The notes under the pieces: model-generated | Databases searched by the model: none | Told to the model about the DNA's origin: nothing | What the model saw: the letters and a program-made list of their open reading frames with translations, nothing else | Program-made: the position numbers and the translations under genes | Shown: piece by piece, positions 17,538-28,099 of the stretch | Layout of the letters: each line of letters begins with the position of its first letter | Position numbering within the stretch: position 1 is the stretch's first letter | Source of the DNA: Marinobacterium sp. | GTDB taxonomy: Bacteria > Pseudomonadota > Gammaproteobacteria > Pseudomonadales > Balneatricaceae | DNA: 60,336 nucleotides | Direction: 5' to 3' | Assembly (NCBI GenBank): GCA_025800125.1 | Contig: JAOXSF010000126.1 | Location: 1 to 60,336 of the forward strand

Positions 17538-18713
17538 TCAGTTCAGGCAGCCCTGGTCAGACCAGCGGCACACAGGGGCGGCTTTTGCTGCACCTAAACA
17601 ATCGGTCACACCACAGATATTTGCACCTGCTGTCCAACTGACATCTGCTTTACTTGATGTTTGTGGCACTTCCAATGTTGCCAGATACTTCAGACGGTAA
17701 ACCGACGTAAAACATGAAGTTACCTGGTTATAACAGGCCGCTCCCTGTTCACAGCATTCAGATACATCGGTTGGTTTCATATATGCAAACGCACCGGTCA
17801 GGAACCACTGCTTTGGCCCTTTAGCGGCAATCGGCGGCTCGTTGTGCGCACCCTGCTGACCATTTTCGTAGTTATATGGGTCTTTTACTCCATCGCTATC
17901 AGTCAGGTGAATTTCTGCACCACACATTGGCGGTTTCCAATCCGCTTGCGTTGCACCAACGTTCCAGGCACAGTCCGAAGGTACAGAACCATTTTCTGTC
18001 AGTGTTTTCGGTGCTTCATCCTGTCCCAGCCCCAGATAGGAATAGCTGTACATTTTTACCGGTTTTCCATCAACCATAACGGTACGTACTGCATTCTGGC
18101 TGTTGTCACAATCTGCACATGGGAAAGTGATCTGTGCAGAAGCACCACCCATCTCAGCGATGCCATAGTTGTTACCATCAGTGCTGCTGCTATCTTTCGT
18201 CTCACGCAGTGCCAGCCAGGCAAACAGACCTTCTTCAAAACCTGTCAACGTACGGGTGTCTACTTTTGCTGCGCTACCCACTTCCTGCTGTAAACGCACT
18301 TCCAGCATATTCCACAATTCATTGGAACGCTGACGGTTCTCCTGCTCCGCAATACGCATACCTGCTGTTGCCAACACACTGGCAGACTTCAGATTACACT
18401 GCTGCTTCCAGTCAAACGCCTTCCACTTAGGCCCATCCTGGCGAATCGCTTCCAGCGCACCAACAACTTCTTCTGTCACGGCTGGTGCATCTGCCCAGGT
18501 TTTACCTCTGATTTCACGTACCGGGTCTGCCAGCGCACTCACTTTAGGGCCCTCATGACTCACCCAGCTTTCACCCTGCTGCTGGTAGATATACAGGCGA
18601 GTACCACTACTGCCAGCATCATAGATAGCATGACATTCAGATACCGCACTGAATGCTGGCGCAGAAATGGCAATAGAGGACAGAACCAGTGTAGATAACA
18701 GCGTTTTATTCAT
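17538..18713 (-). CDS. Exported GDA1/CD39-family apyrase (NTPDase)
   Basis: 391 residues from ATG 18713, chosen because it opens a signal peptide (MNKTLLSTLVLSSIAISAPA, cleavage near FSA). An upstream in-frame start adds only 17 non-signal residues. The five apyrase-conserved regions can all be read: YDAGSSGTRLYIY (about residues 31-43), ATAGMR, TGFEEGLFAW with the probable catalytic Glu, AEMGGASAQITF, and YSYSYLGLGQDE. Family members hydrolyse nucleoside tri- and diphosphates with Ca or Mg. The signal peptide and many paired cysteines, dense in the last 80 residues, place the protein in the periplasm or outside. Such enzymes are well known from eukaryotes and a few bacteria such as Legionella. 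No nucleotidase or nucleoside transporter is next to it. Confidence 0.88.
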   Translation of the reverse strand: MNKTLLSTLVLSSIAISAPAFSAVSECHAIYDAGSSGTRLYIYQQQGESWVSHEGPKVSALADPVREIRGKTWADAPAVTEEVVGALEAIRQDGPKWKAFDWKQQCNLKSASVLATAGMRIAEQENRQRSNELWNMLEVRLQQEVGSAAKVDTRTLTGFEEGLFAWLALRETKDSSSTDGNNYGIAEMGGASAQITFPCADCDNSQNAVRTVMVDGKPVKMYSYSYLGLGQDEAPKTLTENGSVPSDCAWNVGATQADWKPPMCGAEIHLTDSDGVKDPYNYENGQQGAHNEPPIAAKGPKQWFLTGAFAYMKPTDVSECCEQGAACYNQVTSCFTSVYRLKYLATLEVPQTSSKADVSWTAGANICGVTDCLGAAKAAPVCRWSDQGCLN

Positions 18714-18943
18714 GCAGATCTCCTTCTTGCTGCACGTTAAGGATACCGAGATCCTTCCCGGCATCTCCGCGCGCAGTATACGAAGATCATGCCTGAAACA
18801 ATATTGGCAATTTTACGGGGCACGCCACCTATCAGGCTAATAATGTATCCAGAAGGTAATTTCCTTACTTAAACTTTACATAAGGTGATATAGCCTTGAT
18901 GTTGAATGTCTATAAATAACGCAGCTGTTATAACGAGGACGTT

Positions 18944-20029
18944 ATGCTGAAAAAAACACTGGCGACGCTATTGATCAGCGGCGCAGCCTCTCTTGCTATG
19001 GCAGACCAGGCTCCATCAGCTCCGGCTGTTGTAGTACAACAGGTTACAGAAACAGAACTTCGACAGGCGTTCCGCATGGTTGGCCGTATTGAAGCAGCAG
19101 CACGGGTAGACCTGCTGGCACGGGTGTCCGGCTTTCTGGAGCAACGCCTTTTCACTGAAGGTACACTGATCAAAGCAGGTGAACCCCTGTTTCAGATCGA
19201 AAAGGCCCCCTATGAAATAGCCCACCAACAAGCCGAAGCAGAACTGGCCGGTGCTCAGGCAGCGTTAAAAAATGCTCAGGCCGAGCTGGCACGTAACCGT
19301 ACCCTGCGCCAACGTGGCGCTGTATCACAATCACAACTTGATCTGAAAGTTGCTGAACGTGATCAGGCACGTGCGAATGTCATGAAAGCAGAGGCCGGGT
19401 TACGCAAAGCACAACTGGATCTTGATTACACTCAGGTCAGCTCACCCATTGCAGGCCGCATCGGCAAAGCACGTTATTCCAATGGCAGTCTTGTCGGCCC
19501 CAACAGCGAAAGTCTGGCAACGGTAGTACAACTTGATCCGATCTATGTCGAACTATCTGTCAGCGAAAAGAATATGATTCAAGCCCGCCGCGATGGTATG
19601 GATCTGGATAACCCGCCTGTCGCGCCAAAACTGGAGCTCTCTGATAACAGCTTCTACGAGCATGCAGGTCAGTTCAACTTTGTAAACCCGGAGGTAGATA
19701 CCAACACTGATACCATACGTGTACGCGCCACCTTCCCTAACCCGGACGGGGTATTGCTACCTGGCCAGTTTGTTCATGTCAGCGTTGAAAGTAAGCAACC
19801 TGAGCAGGTTATCAGCATTCCACAAGCTGCCGTACAGAAAGATCGTGAAGGCTTCTTTGTGCTGACCGTCAACCGCGATAACACAGTGGAGATCCGCCGT
19901 GTCAAAATGGGCGAACAATTCAAGGGGCAATGGCGAGTTGAACATGGCTTACTCAAAGGTGAACGCATTGTAATTGAGGGGCTACAGAAAGCCCGCCCGG
20001 GTAGCATTGTAAATCCGGTGGAGGGCTGA
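18944..20029 (+). CDS. RND efflux periplasmic adaptor (AcrA/MexA family)
   Basis: 361 residues from ATG 18944, with GAGG six bases ahead. A signal peptide ([20 protein letters not shown]) lacks the lipobox Cys that many AcrA proteins have, so this adaptor is probably a soluble or otherwise attached periplasmic protein. The barrel-sandwich halves are [20 protein letters not shown] and [20 protein letters not shown], with a coiled-coil hairpin ([19 protein letters not shown]) between. The gene directly precedes the pump gene, two bases apart. No TolC-type outer membrane gene follows, so the pair must use one encoded elsewhere. Confidence 0.93.
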   Translation: MLKKTLATLLISGAASLAMADQAPSAPAVVVQQVTETELRQAFRMVGRIEAAARVDLLARVSGFLEQRLFTEGTLIKAGEPLFQIEKAPYEIAHQQAEAELAGAQAALKNAQAELARNRTLRQRGAVSQSQLDLKVAERDQARANVMKAEAGLRKAQLDLDYTQVSSPIAGRIGKARYSNGSLVGPNSESLATVVQLDPIYVELSVSEKNMIQARRDGMDLDNPPVAPKLELSDNSFYEHAGQFNFVNPEVDTNTDTIRVRATFPNPDGVLLPGQFVHVSVESKQPEQVISIPQAAVQKDREGFFVLTVNRDNTVEIRRVKMGEQFKGQWRVEHGLLKGERIVIEGLQKARPGSIVNPVEG

Positions 20030-20031
20030 GT

Positions 20032-23000
20032 ATGTTCTCGCTGTTTTTTATTAATCGGCCAAAATTTGCACTGGTGATCTCCATTGTGATGATCATCGCG
20101 GGCGCATTGGCTATGCTGACACTTCCCATCGCCCAGTACCCTGAAATCACACCACCCCAGGTACAGGTTACCGCCAGTTACCCCGGTGCTAACGCAGAGG
20201 TGGTTGAGCAAGCTGTTGCAACACCCATTGAGGCTCAGGTCAACGGGGTAGACGATATGCTGTATATGTCATCTACCAGCAGCAATGATGGCAGCTATAC
20301 CCTGACGATCACCTTTGCCGTAGGTACAAACCCGGACCAGGCAGCTATCAATGTACAAAACCGGGTCTCACTGGCTCAGTCCAGCCTGCCTCAGGAGGTG
20401 GTGCGTCAAGGGGTAACGACGAAGAAGCAATCGACAAATATGCTTCTGGTCGTCAACCTCTATTCGCCTGAAAGTAGCCATGATGCGCTGTTTCTGAGCA
20501 ACTACGCATCTATTTACATTCAGGACTCGCTCGCACGGCTGAACGGTGTTGGCTCTGCCAGTCAGTTTGGTGCACTGGATTATGGCATGCGGATCTGGCT
20601 GAACCCTGATCGACTGATGGCACTGAACCTGACGCCAACAGATGTCAGCAATGCGATCAGCCAGCAGAACATCCAGGCTTCTGTCGGGGTGATTGGCCAA
20701 CCACCTCTGGCCAGTAATCAGCAGTTTCAGTACAGCTTGCGTGCTACCGGTCGACTGACAACACAGAGTGAGTTTGAAAATATTCTGGTTCGAGCAAACC
20801 CGGATGGCTCCAGCGTTCGACTGAAAGACATCGCACGGGTTGAACTGGGCTCTCAGAACTATGCGTCCAGCACCCGGCTTAATGGCACAGGTTCTGCCGC
20901 AATTGCGGTCTATCAAAGCCCTGGAGCTAACGCCCTGGATGTCGCAGATGCCGTGTATACCGAGCTGGAACGGCTGAGTAAACGCTTCCCGGCTGATGTA
21001 GCTTACAAAGTAACCTATGACACCACCCAGTCGGTGCGCGCTTCACTGCAGGAAGTTATTCAGACCCTTGGCCTGACATTTGTACTGGTTGTAATGGTCA
21101 CCTACATATTTCTGGCTGACTGGCGTGCAACTCTGATTCCATCTGCAACCATTCCAGTTTCACTGATCGGTACATTTATTGCTCTGAATATTGCCGGTTT
21201 CTCTATCAATACTATCTCGTTATTTGCCCTCATTCTGGCGATAGGTATTGTGGTAGATGATGCCATCGTAGTGGTGGAAAACGTCAAACGTCATATGGCT
21301 GAAGACCATGTCAGCGCTCCAGAGGCAACCCGCCGCGCTATGAAAGAGGTATTTGGCCCGGTCATTGCTACCACTCTGGTACTACTGGCTGTCTTTGTAC
21401 CGGTTGCCTTTATGCCAGGTATTACCGGCAAACTGTACACTGAATTTGCACTGACGATTTCTGTCGCCGTTGCACTCTCATCCATTAACGCACTGACACT
21501 CTCACCGGCACTCTGTGCACTCTTACTCAAGCAAGGCGAAGCACCACAAACAGGCTTTTTCGGCTGGTTTGATCGTCAGGTTAATCACGCCCGTGACAGC
21601 TATGGTCGCAAAGTAAGTTTCCTGAACCGTAATCTCTGGCTCAGCCTGGGTTTGCTGGCAGCCATGGGGGCAGGTGTGGGATATATGTTCAAAACTGTCC
21701 CTACCGGCTTTATCCCTTATGAAGATAATGGCGCGCTATTTGTCAATATTCAGCTACCGGATGGCGCCTCCCTGAACCGTACTGAAGAGATTGTGCAGGA
21801 AGTTGAAACCATACTGATGGCAGAACCCGGTGTACGGGATGTGATCAGTGTCAACGGCTTCAGCCTGCTCAGCGGTGGTGCATCCAATGCGGCGCTGGCG
21901 ATTCCGGTATTTACCCACTGGGATGAACGCCAAGACCCATCACTGGCCTGGTACAATATTCTGGGCTCAATCAACAGCAAACTGGCCACCATTGCAGGGG
22001 CAAATGTTTTCGCCTTTCCAACACCGCCCATCCCGGGGCTGGGCAGCTCAGGCGGCCTGGAAGCACAGGTGATAGATATGAACAACGCCTCGCCTCTGGA
22101 ATTAGCCCAAGCAACCAATAGCCTGGTCATTGCTGCAAACCAGAGCCCGCTCTTTGCACAGGTATTCAGCACCTACTCCGCTAATGTACCTCAACTGGAG
22201 CTGATCGTTGATCGGGATAAAGCACAAAGTCTGGGGGTTCCGGTGTCGGAGCTGTTTGCGACACTGCAAGCAGAGCTAGGGTCCAGCTACGTCAACGACT
22301 TCAACCTGTTTGGTAAAAACTACAAAGTAATGCTGCAGGCCGACAGTCAGTTCCGAGACACAATTTCGGACATCAGCCGTCTGCATGTTCGTAGTCAGGA
22401 AGGTTATCAGGTTCCTGTCAGCGCCCTGGTGCAGATTGAAACTGTCCTGGGCCCACAATCGCTGAACCGTTTCAACCAGCGCCGTACCGCAGCACTGAAT
22501 GCAACACCTTCAGACGGTATCAGTAGCGGTGATGCCATTGCTGCACTGGAGCAGCTCGCCCGTGAAACATTACCAGATGGCTACAGCCTGGAGTGGACCG
22601 GTGCCACAGTGCAGGAACAGGAATCAGGCGGCTATGTGGTATTTATCATGTCACTGGCAGTACTGTTCGCTTATCTGTTTCTGGTGGCACAGTATGAAAG
22701 CTGGACTATTCCGGTTTCGGTTATGCTGTCGATTACTGTAGCCCTGCTCGGTGCATTGCTGCCAATGATGCTGCTACCCTTCCTGAACAACAACCTTTAC
22801 GCTCAAATCGGTATTGTGATGCTGATTGGTCTGGCGGCAAAGTCAGCAATTCTGATTGTCGAGTTTGCCAAGGAGCGTCGTGAAGAGGGAGGCCTACCCA
22901 TACTGGACGCTGCCCTGGAAGCTGCACGGTTGCGCTTCCGTGCCGTCATGATGACAGCATTGTCCTTTATACTGGGCGTACTACCACTGGTTATGGCTAG

Positions 23001-23163
23001 CGGTGCAGGAGCTGCAAGCCGTGTATCCATCGGCTTCGTCGTACTCGGCGGTATGCTTCTGGCAACCTTTGTCGGTATATTCTTCATACCCGCCCTGTTT
23101 GTCACGATGCAGCGGTTGCGGGAAAAAGTAAAAGGTAACCCTGAGTCTTCAACCGATTACTAA
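20032..23163 (+). CDS. RND multidrug efflux pump (AcrB/MexB, HAE1 family)
   Basis: 1043 residues, the normal AcrB length. The start ATG 20032 follows the adaptor stop by two bases, and GGAGGGC lies upstream, so translation is probably coupled. The N-terminus [20 protein letters not shown] is typical. The proton relay is intact: the two Asp of [18 protein letters not shown] in TM4 and the Lys of [15 protein letters not shown] in TM10. The protein forms a trimeric inner-membrane pump that exports hydrophobic compounds by proton antiport. Its substrate range is unknown. An imperfect hairpin (23191-23229) follows the gene. Confidence 0.95.
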   Translation: MFSLFFINRPKFALVISIVMIIAGALAMLTLPIAQYPEITPPQVQVTASYPGANAEVVEQAVATPIEAQVNGVDDMLYMSSTSSNDGSYTLTITFAVGTNPDQAAINVQNRVSLAQSSLPQEVVRQGVTTKKQSTNMLLVVNLYSPESSHDALFLSNYASIYIQDSLARLNGVGSASQFGALDYGMRIWLNPDRLMALNLTPTDVSNAISQQNIQASVGVIGQPPLASNQQFQYSLRATGRLTTQSEFENILVRANPDGSSVRLKDIARVELGSQNYASSTRLNGTGSAAIAVYQSPGANALDVADAVYTELERLSKRFPADVAYKVTYDTTQSVRASLQEVIQTLGLTFVLVVMVTYIFLADWRATLIPSATIPVSLIGTFIALNIAGFSINTISLFALILAIGIVVDDAIVVVENVKRHMAEDHVSAPEATRRAMKEVFGPVIATTLVLLAVFVPVAFMPGITGKLYTEFALTISVAVALSSINALTLSPALCALLLKQGEAPQTGFFGWFDRQVNHARDSYGRKVSFLNRNLWLSLGLLAAMGAGVGYMFKTVPTGFIPYEDNGALFVNIQLPDGASLNRTEEIVQEVETILMAEPGVRDVISVNGFSLLSGGASNAALAIPVFTHWDERQDPSLAWYNILGSINSKLATIAGANVFAFPTPPIPGLGSSGGLEAQVIDMNNASPLELAQATNSLVIAANQSPLFAQVFSTYSANVPQLELIVDRDKAQSLGVPVSELFATLQAELGSSYVNDFNLFGKNYKVMLQADSQFRDTISDISRLHVRSQEGYQVPVSALVQIETVLGPQSLNRFNQRRTAALNATPSDGISSGDAIAALEQLARETLPDGYSLEWTGATVQEQESGGYVVFIMSLAVLFAYLFLVAQYESWTIPVSVMLSITVALLGALLPMMLLPFLNNNLYAQIGIVMLIGLAAKSAILIVEFAKERREEGGLPILDAALEAARLRFRAVMMTALSFILGVLPLVMASGAGAASRVSIGFVVLGGMLLATFVGIFFIPALFVTMQRLREKVKGNPESSTDY

Positions 23164-23552
23164 TACTGGAGTGAGCGGATAACCCCTCCGGGGAGTTGTG
23201 ACAGCTGCTTACATGTTGTCACAGCTCCCGACACGCAATGAAATACACGTTTTACGACTACCGCCACTCTCTTTCTACCGCAAACCAGATTTATTCATAA
23301 GCCCCCCTTTCAAAAAAAACCATCCAGGCTGGCATTGATGCTCGCAGTCTCTGGTTATGACACGCTGAATTCTATAAAAACCAAACGTGCTCCCCGTACC
23401 AGACAAAGCAACCGGCCGGCTTCATTGTAAAACCAGGTTAAAAATAAGGATTTTATTTTTCACAGCATCATCGTTTCGTCGTTCTCTCTGAAGCAAACAA
23501 TTATCAGCAGCACAACCACTAACCTTCGCTGCATAAAATAAGAGAGGACTGT
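23164..23552. other. Intergenic region with hairpin after the RND pump
   Basis: 389 bp. At 23191-23229 a 13-bp stem with one mismatch (GGGAGTTGTGACA / TGTCACAGCTCCC) lies 28 bp after the pump stop. It has no T tract. The remainder is AT-rich leader for the sigma-factor gene, with no further element recognised. Confidence 0.6.
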
Positions 23553-24110
23553 ATGACTAAAAGCCACACGGATGTATCAAAAAACCAGAGTACCACCTGG
23601 GACTTTATTCTCCACCATCAACGGACGATCTCTCAGGAATGTACACACATTCTTGGACATACCGCAGACGCGGAAGACGCTGCGACTGAAGTCATGTTAC
23701 GCCTCTATCGCTTTCTTAATGAGTCACCGGACGCTAGTAAACGTATAACCTACCCCAAAGCCTGGGTACGGCAGGTGTCTCGAAATTACAGTATTGATTA
23801 CTATCGCCAACGTTCCCGCTATCAGATGCTGGTTTACAATACTGATGACCTTAACCAGTTTGAGCACAATAACTGCCCAGAAAAAAAGAACCGTTTAACC
23901 CAGGCTGTTAATATGATTTCTGATGCTATTGCTGACCTGCCTGGTAATCTGAGAGATGCAATACTGATGCGCTGCATTGATGGTGCAAGCTACGCTCAGT
24001 TATCTGATCAATTTGATATTACTGAAGCTAACGCACGAAAGCGTGTCCAGCTTGCAAGAAAAAGGATAAAGCAGAGAGTGTCCGACGTTGTTATCAATGG
24101 AGTACCTTAA
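23553..24110 (+). CDS. ECF-like RNA polymerase sigma factor
   Basis: 185 residues from ATG 23553, with GAGG upstream. Region 2 covers residues about 30-100 (GHTADAEDAATEVMLRLYRFL, then PKAWVRQVSRNYSIDYYRQR) with the usual aromatic and basic residues for -10 melting. Region 4 covers about 125-180 (AIADLPGNLRDAILMRCIDG, YAQLSDQFDITEANARKRVQLARKRI), a clear helix-turn-helix. Region 3 is missing, as in ECF factors. No anti-sigma gene or TonB receptor is adjacent, which is unusual for FecI-like members. AT-richer codon use than the neighbouring pump genes suggests a different history. Confidence 0.85.
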   Translation: MTKSHTDVSKNQSTTWDFILHHQRTISQECTHILGHTADAEDAATEVMLRLYRFLNESPDASKRITYPKAWVRQVSRNYSIDYYRQRSRYQMLVYNTDDLNQFEHNNCPEKKNRLTQAVNMISDAIADLPGNLRDAILMRCIDGASYAQLSDQFDITEANARKRVQLARKRIKQRVSDVVINGVP

Positions 24111-24299
24111 AAAGTGAAGCGCAGATTATCCATTAAAACAACACAAGTATTACGCTTGAAATAATCCATTAACATTATGGAAATATCTATCACGGGATTA
24201 ACAATAAAAGTAGATTTTTACTTTCTGGCCTGAATTGTACTGATAAACCAGGTCGTATTACTCCCCTGCCAGACAGCCGGGGAGTAAGTGCTATAAACC

Positions 24300-27200
24300 T
24301 CAGTATTCTGACACGCTATGCAGAAAAACCTTCAATCGCTCAATATGCAGCTGCAACTGATCACCAAACTCAACAAGTTCAGCTCTGATGCGCAAGCGTT
24401 CTGCCTCTGACATACGATGGAAAGCTGTAGATACATGATGAGCCAACTGATGCAGCTGCGTATGAATCGCTTCCATCTGCTGGAAATCAGGGTTGTCACC
24501 CAGATGAATCTGGCCAAGACCATAATACCAGCGGCCAAAACGGCAGCTATGGTGGTCATAACAGAACTCTTCTTCAAATACGCCGTTATCAAGTTGTCGC
24601 AACAGCGACGCTCGCCACTCAATATGCTCTTTTTCTGCAACCACCAGCACCCGATGTTCTGCTGGTAAACGGCCTGCGCTGGTCCACTCAGGCCCCGGCT
24701 GCCAATGCCTCGCCCACTCCAGTGCTTTACCAACAGGCATAGGCCTGGCAATGCCATAACCCTGTACAACAGTACAGCCTAGCTGTACCAGCAACTGCCC
24801 ATGGTCAGCAGATTCAACGCCTTCAGCAATCAGGTGACGGTTAAACGCCTGGCCAAGCCCGATAACACTTTCAACAATTGCCAGATCTTCAGGGTCTGCC
24901 AGCATATTACGCACAAATGACTGATCAATTTTCAACGTTTCAGCAGGCAGGCGACGGAAATAGGTTAAGGAGGAATAGCCTGTACCAAAGTCATCAAGCG
25001 CAATTGCAAACCCCAGAGCCTGACAGGCACGAAATATCTGGCCTGCCAGCGCTATATCTTCCAGTGCAGAGGTTTCAAGCACCTCAAACTCCATCAAACC
25101 GGGCGAGGCATCCGGGCAGGCAACCATCGTTGCTTTCAAGCGTTCAATAAAATTGTCTGCCAGTACAGTGGTACCATTAAGGTTCACACCAAGCTGTAGC
25201 TTTACCCCCCGACGCTGCCAGCACTGCTGTAATTCAAATGCCTGGCGCAATACCCAATGGTCAATCTCGACACCCAGCGGGTCTCCGTGTATCAAAGGTA
25301 GAAAGGCAGCAGGTGGCAGTATCCCTTTTTCTGGATGATTCCAGCGAATCAACGCCTCAAAGCCCAGCACCCGGGCTTTGAGCAGATCAACTTTAGGCTG
25401 TACAAACAATACAAACTCATCATCCTGCAGCGCCTGGCTGATACGACTGAGTGCCTCGCGCTGATGAACGGCCTGAGCATCATGCAGCGGATCATATAAA
25501 TGAAATTGATTACGGCCATCCATTTTTGCCTGATACATCGCCTGGTCAGCATGGCGCAATAACAGATCTTCATCTGCAGGGTCATGGGGGTATAACGTGA
25601 TTCCAATACTGGCCGACAGTTGAAAACTGCGTTTATCCAGTTCAACTGGCGCATTGATAACCTTCAGGATATGACTGGCAGTTTGTTCGCAATCCTGCAA
25701 GTTACTCAGACCATTAAGCAGTAATACAAATTCATCCCCCCCGAGACGGGCGACACAGTCATCAGTATTACAACATGCCTGAAGTCGTTCAGAGATAGCG
25801 ACCAGCAAACGGTCACCTATGTCGTGCCCATAACGGTCATTTACCGGTTTAAAGCCATCAAGGTCCAGATAACAGACAGCCATCAGACAGTTTTGTGCGT
25901 CTGCACGCTGTACGGAGTCAGAGAGTTTCTCTGCCAGTAGTACACGATTTGGCAAGCCGGTCAGTGAATCATAATGTGCCAGTGTTTCCAGTCGTTGCTG
26001 ATGCTTTTTCATCTCAGTCACATCAGCAAAGACACTAACATAATTCACCAGCTGGCCCTGCTGGTCTCGAATGGCAGATAACGTCATCCGGGCAATATAA
26101 ACTTCCCCATCTTTACGACGGTTAGATATTTCACCACGCCAGAAACCCTGACGATTCAGCGCCCCCCACATCTCCTGATAAAAGGACTGATCCTGATGAC
26201 CCGAACGGAGAATAGATGGATTACGGCCCAGCACTTCTTCACGCCGATACCCTGTGATTTCACAGAAAGTCGGGTTCACAGCAACAATCTGCCGATTCCC
26301 GTCAGTCACCAGAATGCCTTCATGGGCGTGATCGAACACACTGGCAGCAAGACGTAAGCGGTTTTCAGCTTCAACACGCTCGCTATCATCCATCACATAA
26401 CCACGCAATTGAAACACACGACCGTCAGCATTGCGCTCAAGCACCGTATGTTCGAATAACCAGATATAGTGTCCTTGCTGATGACGTACACGATAGCAAT
26501 GTTCCCAGCTATCGCGCCCGTACTTTATCGCTTCAGAAACCTGGCTGCGCAATTCCACCAGATCTTCGTCATGCACCAGATCAATATAACGAAATGCCCT
26601 GTCACAAAGTTGCTCAGGATTATAGCCAAGAATTGCAGTTATATTTGGCGACGCATAGCTGATCTGCCAATCACGCCAGGGAAGCCACGTCAGCACACCA
26701 ACAGGCCCGGCCGCAAACAGGTCACGTTCTGCGGTCAGCACCTTTTCAGCCTGCAAACGTTCAGATATGTCACGGGCAACACCAAGCACACCAACCAGCT
26801 GCCCATCCGTATCCAGCATGGGTGTTTTCTTTGCTTCATACACGCGTCCCGGCACACTGAGATGATAATCGGCAACATAGGATTGTCTGGATTCCACGAC
26901 CAGTTTGTCGGTATCTGAAAATAACACTGCATCTTCTGGTGGAAACAGTTCACTGTCTGTATACCCCACCACACCACCGGGCTCCACGCCTGCCAGTTTT
27001 TCAAACTCACGGTTACAACGCCTGTAAACACCTTCAGCATCTTTCAGCCAGACGAGATCTGGCATGGTATGAATCAATGTATCCAGTAATGTGCGTTCCG
27101 TACTGAGTTGTTGTTCTGCCAGTTTACGTGCACGATGATCCAGCAACAGGCTGAGAACCAGACTACGCCCCTCGTGTTTAACAACGGCACCACTGAACAG

Positions 27201-27899
27201 ACAAGCGACGGTCTGGCCTTCACGGGTTGAAATATCCATTTCATAGCCATGTACAGCCTCTTCTGCCACCAGGCTCTGATACAAAAAGTCACGCTGTTGA
27301 GGGTCTGCAAACAATCCAACCTGTCTGGAAGTCTGACCCAGAAGAAAGTCAGCCTGATAACCACTCAGCGTTTCAAAAGCCCGATTGACGGCAACAAAAG
27401 CACCTGTTTCCAGTTCACTCAGAACGAGTGCAGCAGGGTTACTGATGAACAGCTCATTCAGTAAAGTCGCTGGTAATAACGTCGCAGGTAAAACAGCCGC
27501 TGATACACCAGCCACGGTGTCGCTGTCAGGAAATATCATATTTCTGGATAACAGATAGACGGGCATGCCATCGGAATCCAGCAACCCCAGCCAATCATTC
27601 TGGTGTTGCTCAAACCAGTCTACAAGCACCTGCTGACCACAAGCGTAATGCAGACATGGCAGCTCTGGCACAGTCAATCTATGCAAGGCCTGTAGAGGGC
27701 TTTGCCCATGAGCCAGCAGTTCAAGCAAGAATTGCTGCGTCAGCAGGCGAGGGGGCGCAGTATCACCCGTAATAATAATCTGTGAACATTCAGGCAGGGC
27801 AAGCTGACACAAAGCATCTTGCAGGGATGATGTATCAGCTATAACAGCAGGCGATATAAAGGGGACAGAACTGACAAAATCAGACACTGGAGCAGTCAT
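24300..27899 (-). CDS. PAS-GGDEF-EAL-CZB c-di-GMP enzyme
   Basis: 1199 residues from ATG 27899, with GGAAG upstream; a TTG ten codons earlier lacks a ribosome-binding site. Domains in order: a degenerate CBS-like N-terminus (about 10-130), four PAS domains (about 150-270, 275-390, 395-515 and 520-640), GGDEF (about 640-800), EAL (about 820-1070) and a C-terminal CZB zinc-binding domain (about 1090-1199, with CYDHHSCRFGRWYYG). The cyclase motif GGDEF is intact at about 720-724. The inhibitory RxxD five residues before it reads NTDD, so product inhibition is probably lost. The EAL half keeps its catalytic residues: EALIRW, the Asn of VNLNGTT, Glu in EFEVLETS, DDFGTGYSS, LKIDQSFV, AEGVES and VQGYGIA. 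It probably makes and breaks c-di-GMP in response to PAS and zinc/hypochlorite-type signals. Confidence 0.93.
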   Translation of the reverse strand: MTAPVSDFVSSVPFISPAVIADTSSLQDALCQLALPECSQIIITGDTAPPRLLTQQFLLELLAHGQSPLQALHRLTVPELPCLHYACGQQVLVDWFEQHQNDWLGLLDSDGMPVYLLSRNMIFPDSDTVAGVSAAVLPATLLPATLLNELFISNPAALVLSELETGAFVAVNRAFETLSGYQADFLLGQTSRQVGLFADPQQRDFLYQSLVAEEAVHGYEMDISTREGQTVACLFSGAVVKHEGRSLVLSLLLDHRARKLAEQQLSTERTLLDTLIHTMPDLVWLKDAEGVYRRCNREFEKLAGVEPGGVVGYTDSELFPPEDAVLFSDTDKLVVESRQSYVADYHLSVPGRVYEAKKTPMLDTDGQLVGVLGVARDISERLQAEKVLTAERDLFAAGPVGVLTWLPWRDWQISYASPNITAILGYNPEQLCDRAFRYIDLVHDEDLVELRSQVSEAIKYGRDSWEHCYRVRHQQGHYIWLFEHTVLERNADGRVFQLRGYVMDDSERVEAENRLRLAASVFDHAHEGILVTDGNRQIVAVNPTFCEITGYRREEVLGRNPSILRSGHQDQSFYQEMWGALNRQGFWRGEISNRRKDGEVYIARMTLSAIRDQQGQLVNYVSVFADVTEMKKHQQRLETLAHYDSLTGLPNRVLLAEKLSDSVQRADAQNCLMAVCYLDLDGFKPVNDRYGHDIGDRLLVAISERLQACCNTDDCVARLGGDEFVLLLNGLSNLQDCEQTASHILKVINAPVELDKRSFQLSASIGITLYPHDPADEDLLLRHADQAMYQAKMDGRNQFHLYDPLHDAQAVHQREALSRISQALQDDEFVLFVQPKVDLLKARVLGFEALIRWNHPEKGILPPAAFLPLIHGDPLGVEIDHWVLRQAFELQQCWQRRGVKLQLGVNLNGTTVLADNFIERLKATMVACPDASPGLMEFEVLETSALEDIALAGQIFRACQALGFAIALDDFGTGYSSLTYFRRLPAETLKIDQSFVRNMLADPEDLAIVESVIGLGQAFNRHLIAEGVESADHGQLLVQLGCTVVQGYGIARPMPVGKALEWARHWQPGPEWTSAGRLPAEHRVLVVAEKEHIEWRASLLRQLDNGVFEEEFCYDHHSCRFGRWYYGLGQIHLGDNPDFQQMEAIHTQLHQLAHHVSTAFHRMSEAERLRIRAELVEFGDQLQLHIERLKVFLHSVSEY

Positions 27900-28099
27900 T
27901 GGCTTCCGTAATACATGCAGGCTGATCAATATACAAACAGCCGTTATCTATAAACACCGATATGCAGAGACATATCAGATTATGCAGGGCCAATCCTGAC
28001 GGGAAGCAGCCATATACGCAACAGCTAATATGCAGTCCTGTTGCTTTTTGCTGATTTATTCTGAGTTTAACGAACGCATCAACATAGCCAGAACTACCA

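Noticed and set aside
17538-24110. Apyrase, RND pair and sigma factor treated as one island
   Set aside because: Orientations differ, with a hairpin between lpxH and the apyrase and a hairpin after the pump. No integrase, att-like repeats or tRNA lies at the borders, so there is no evidence of a single transferred unit.
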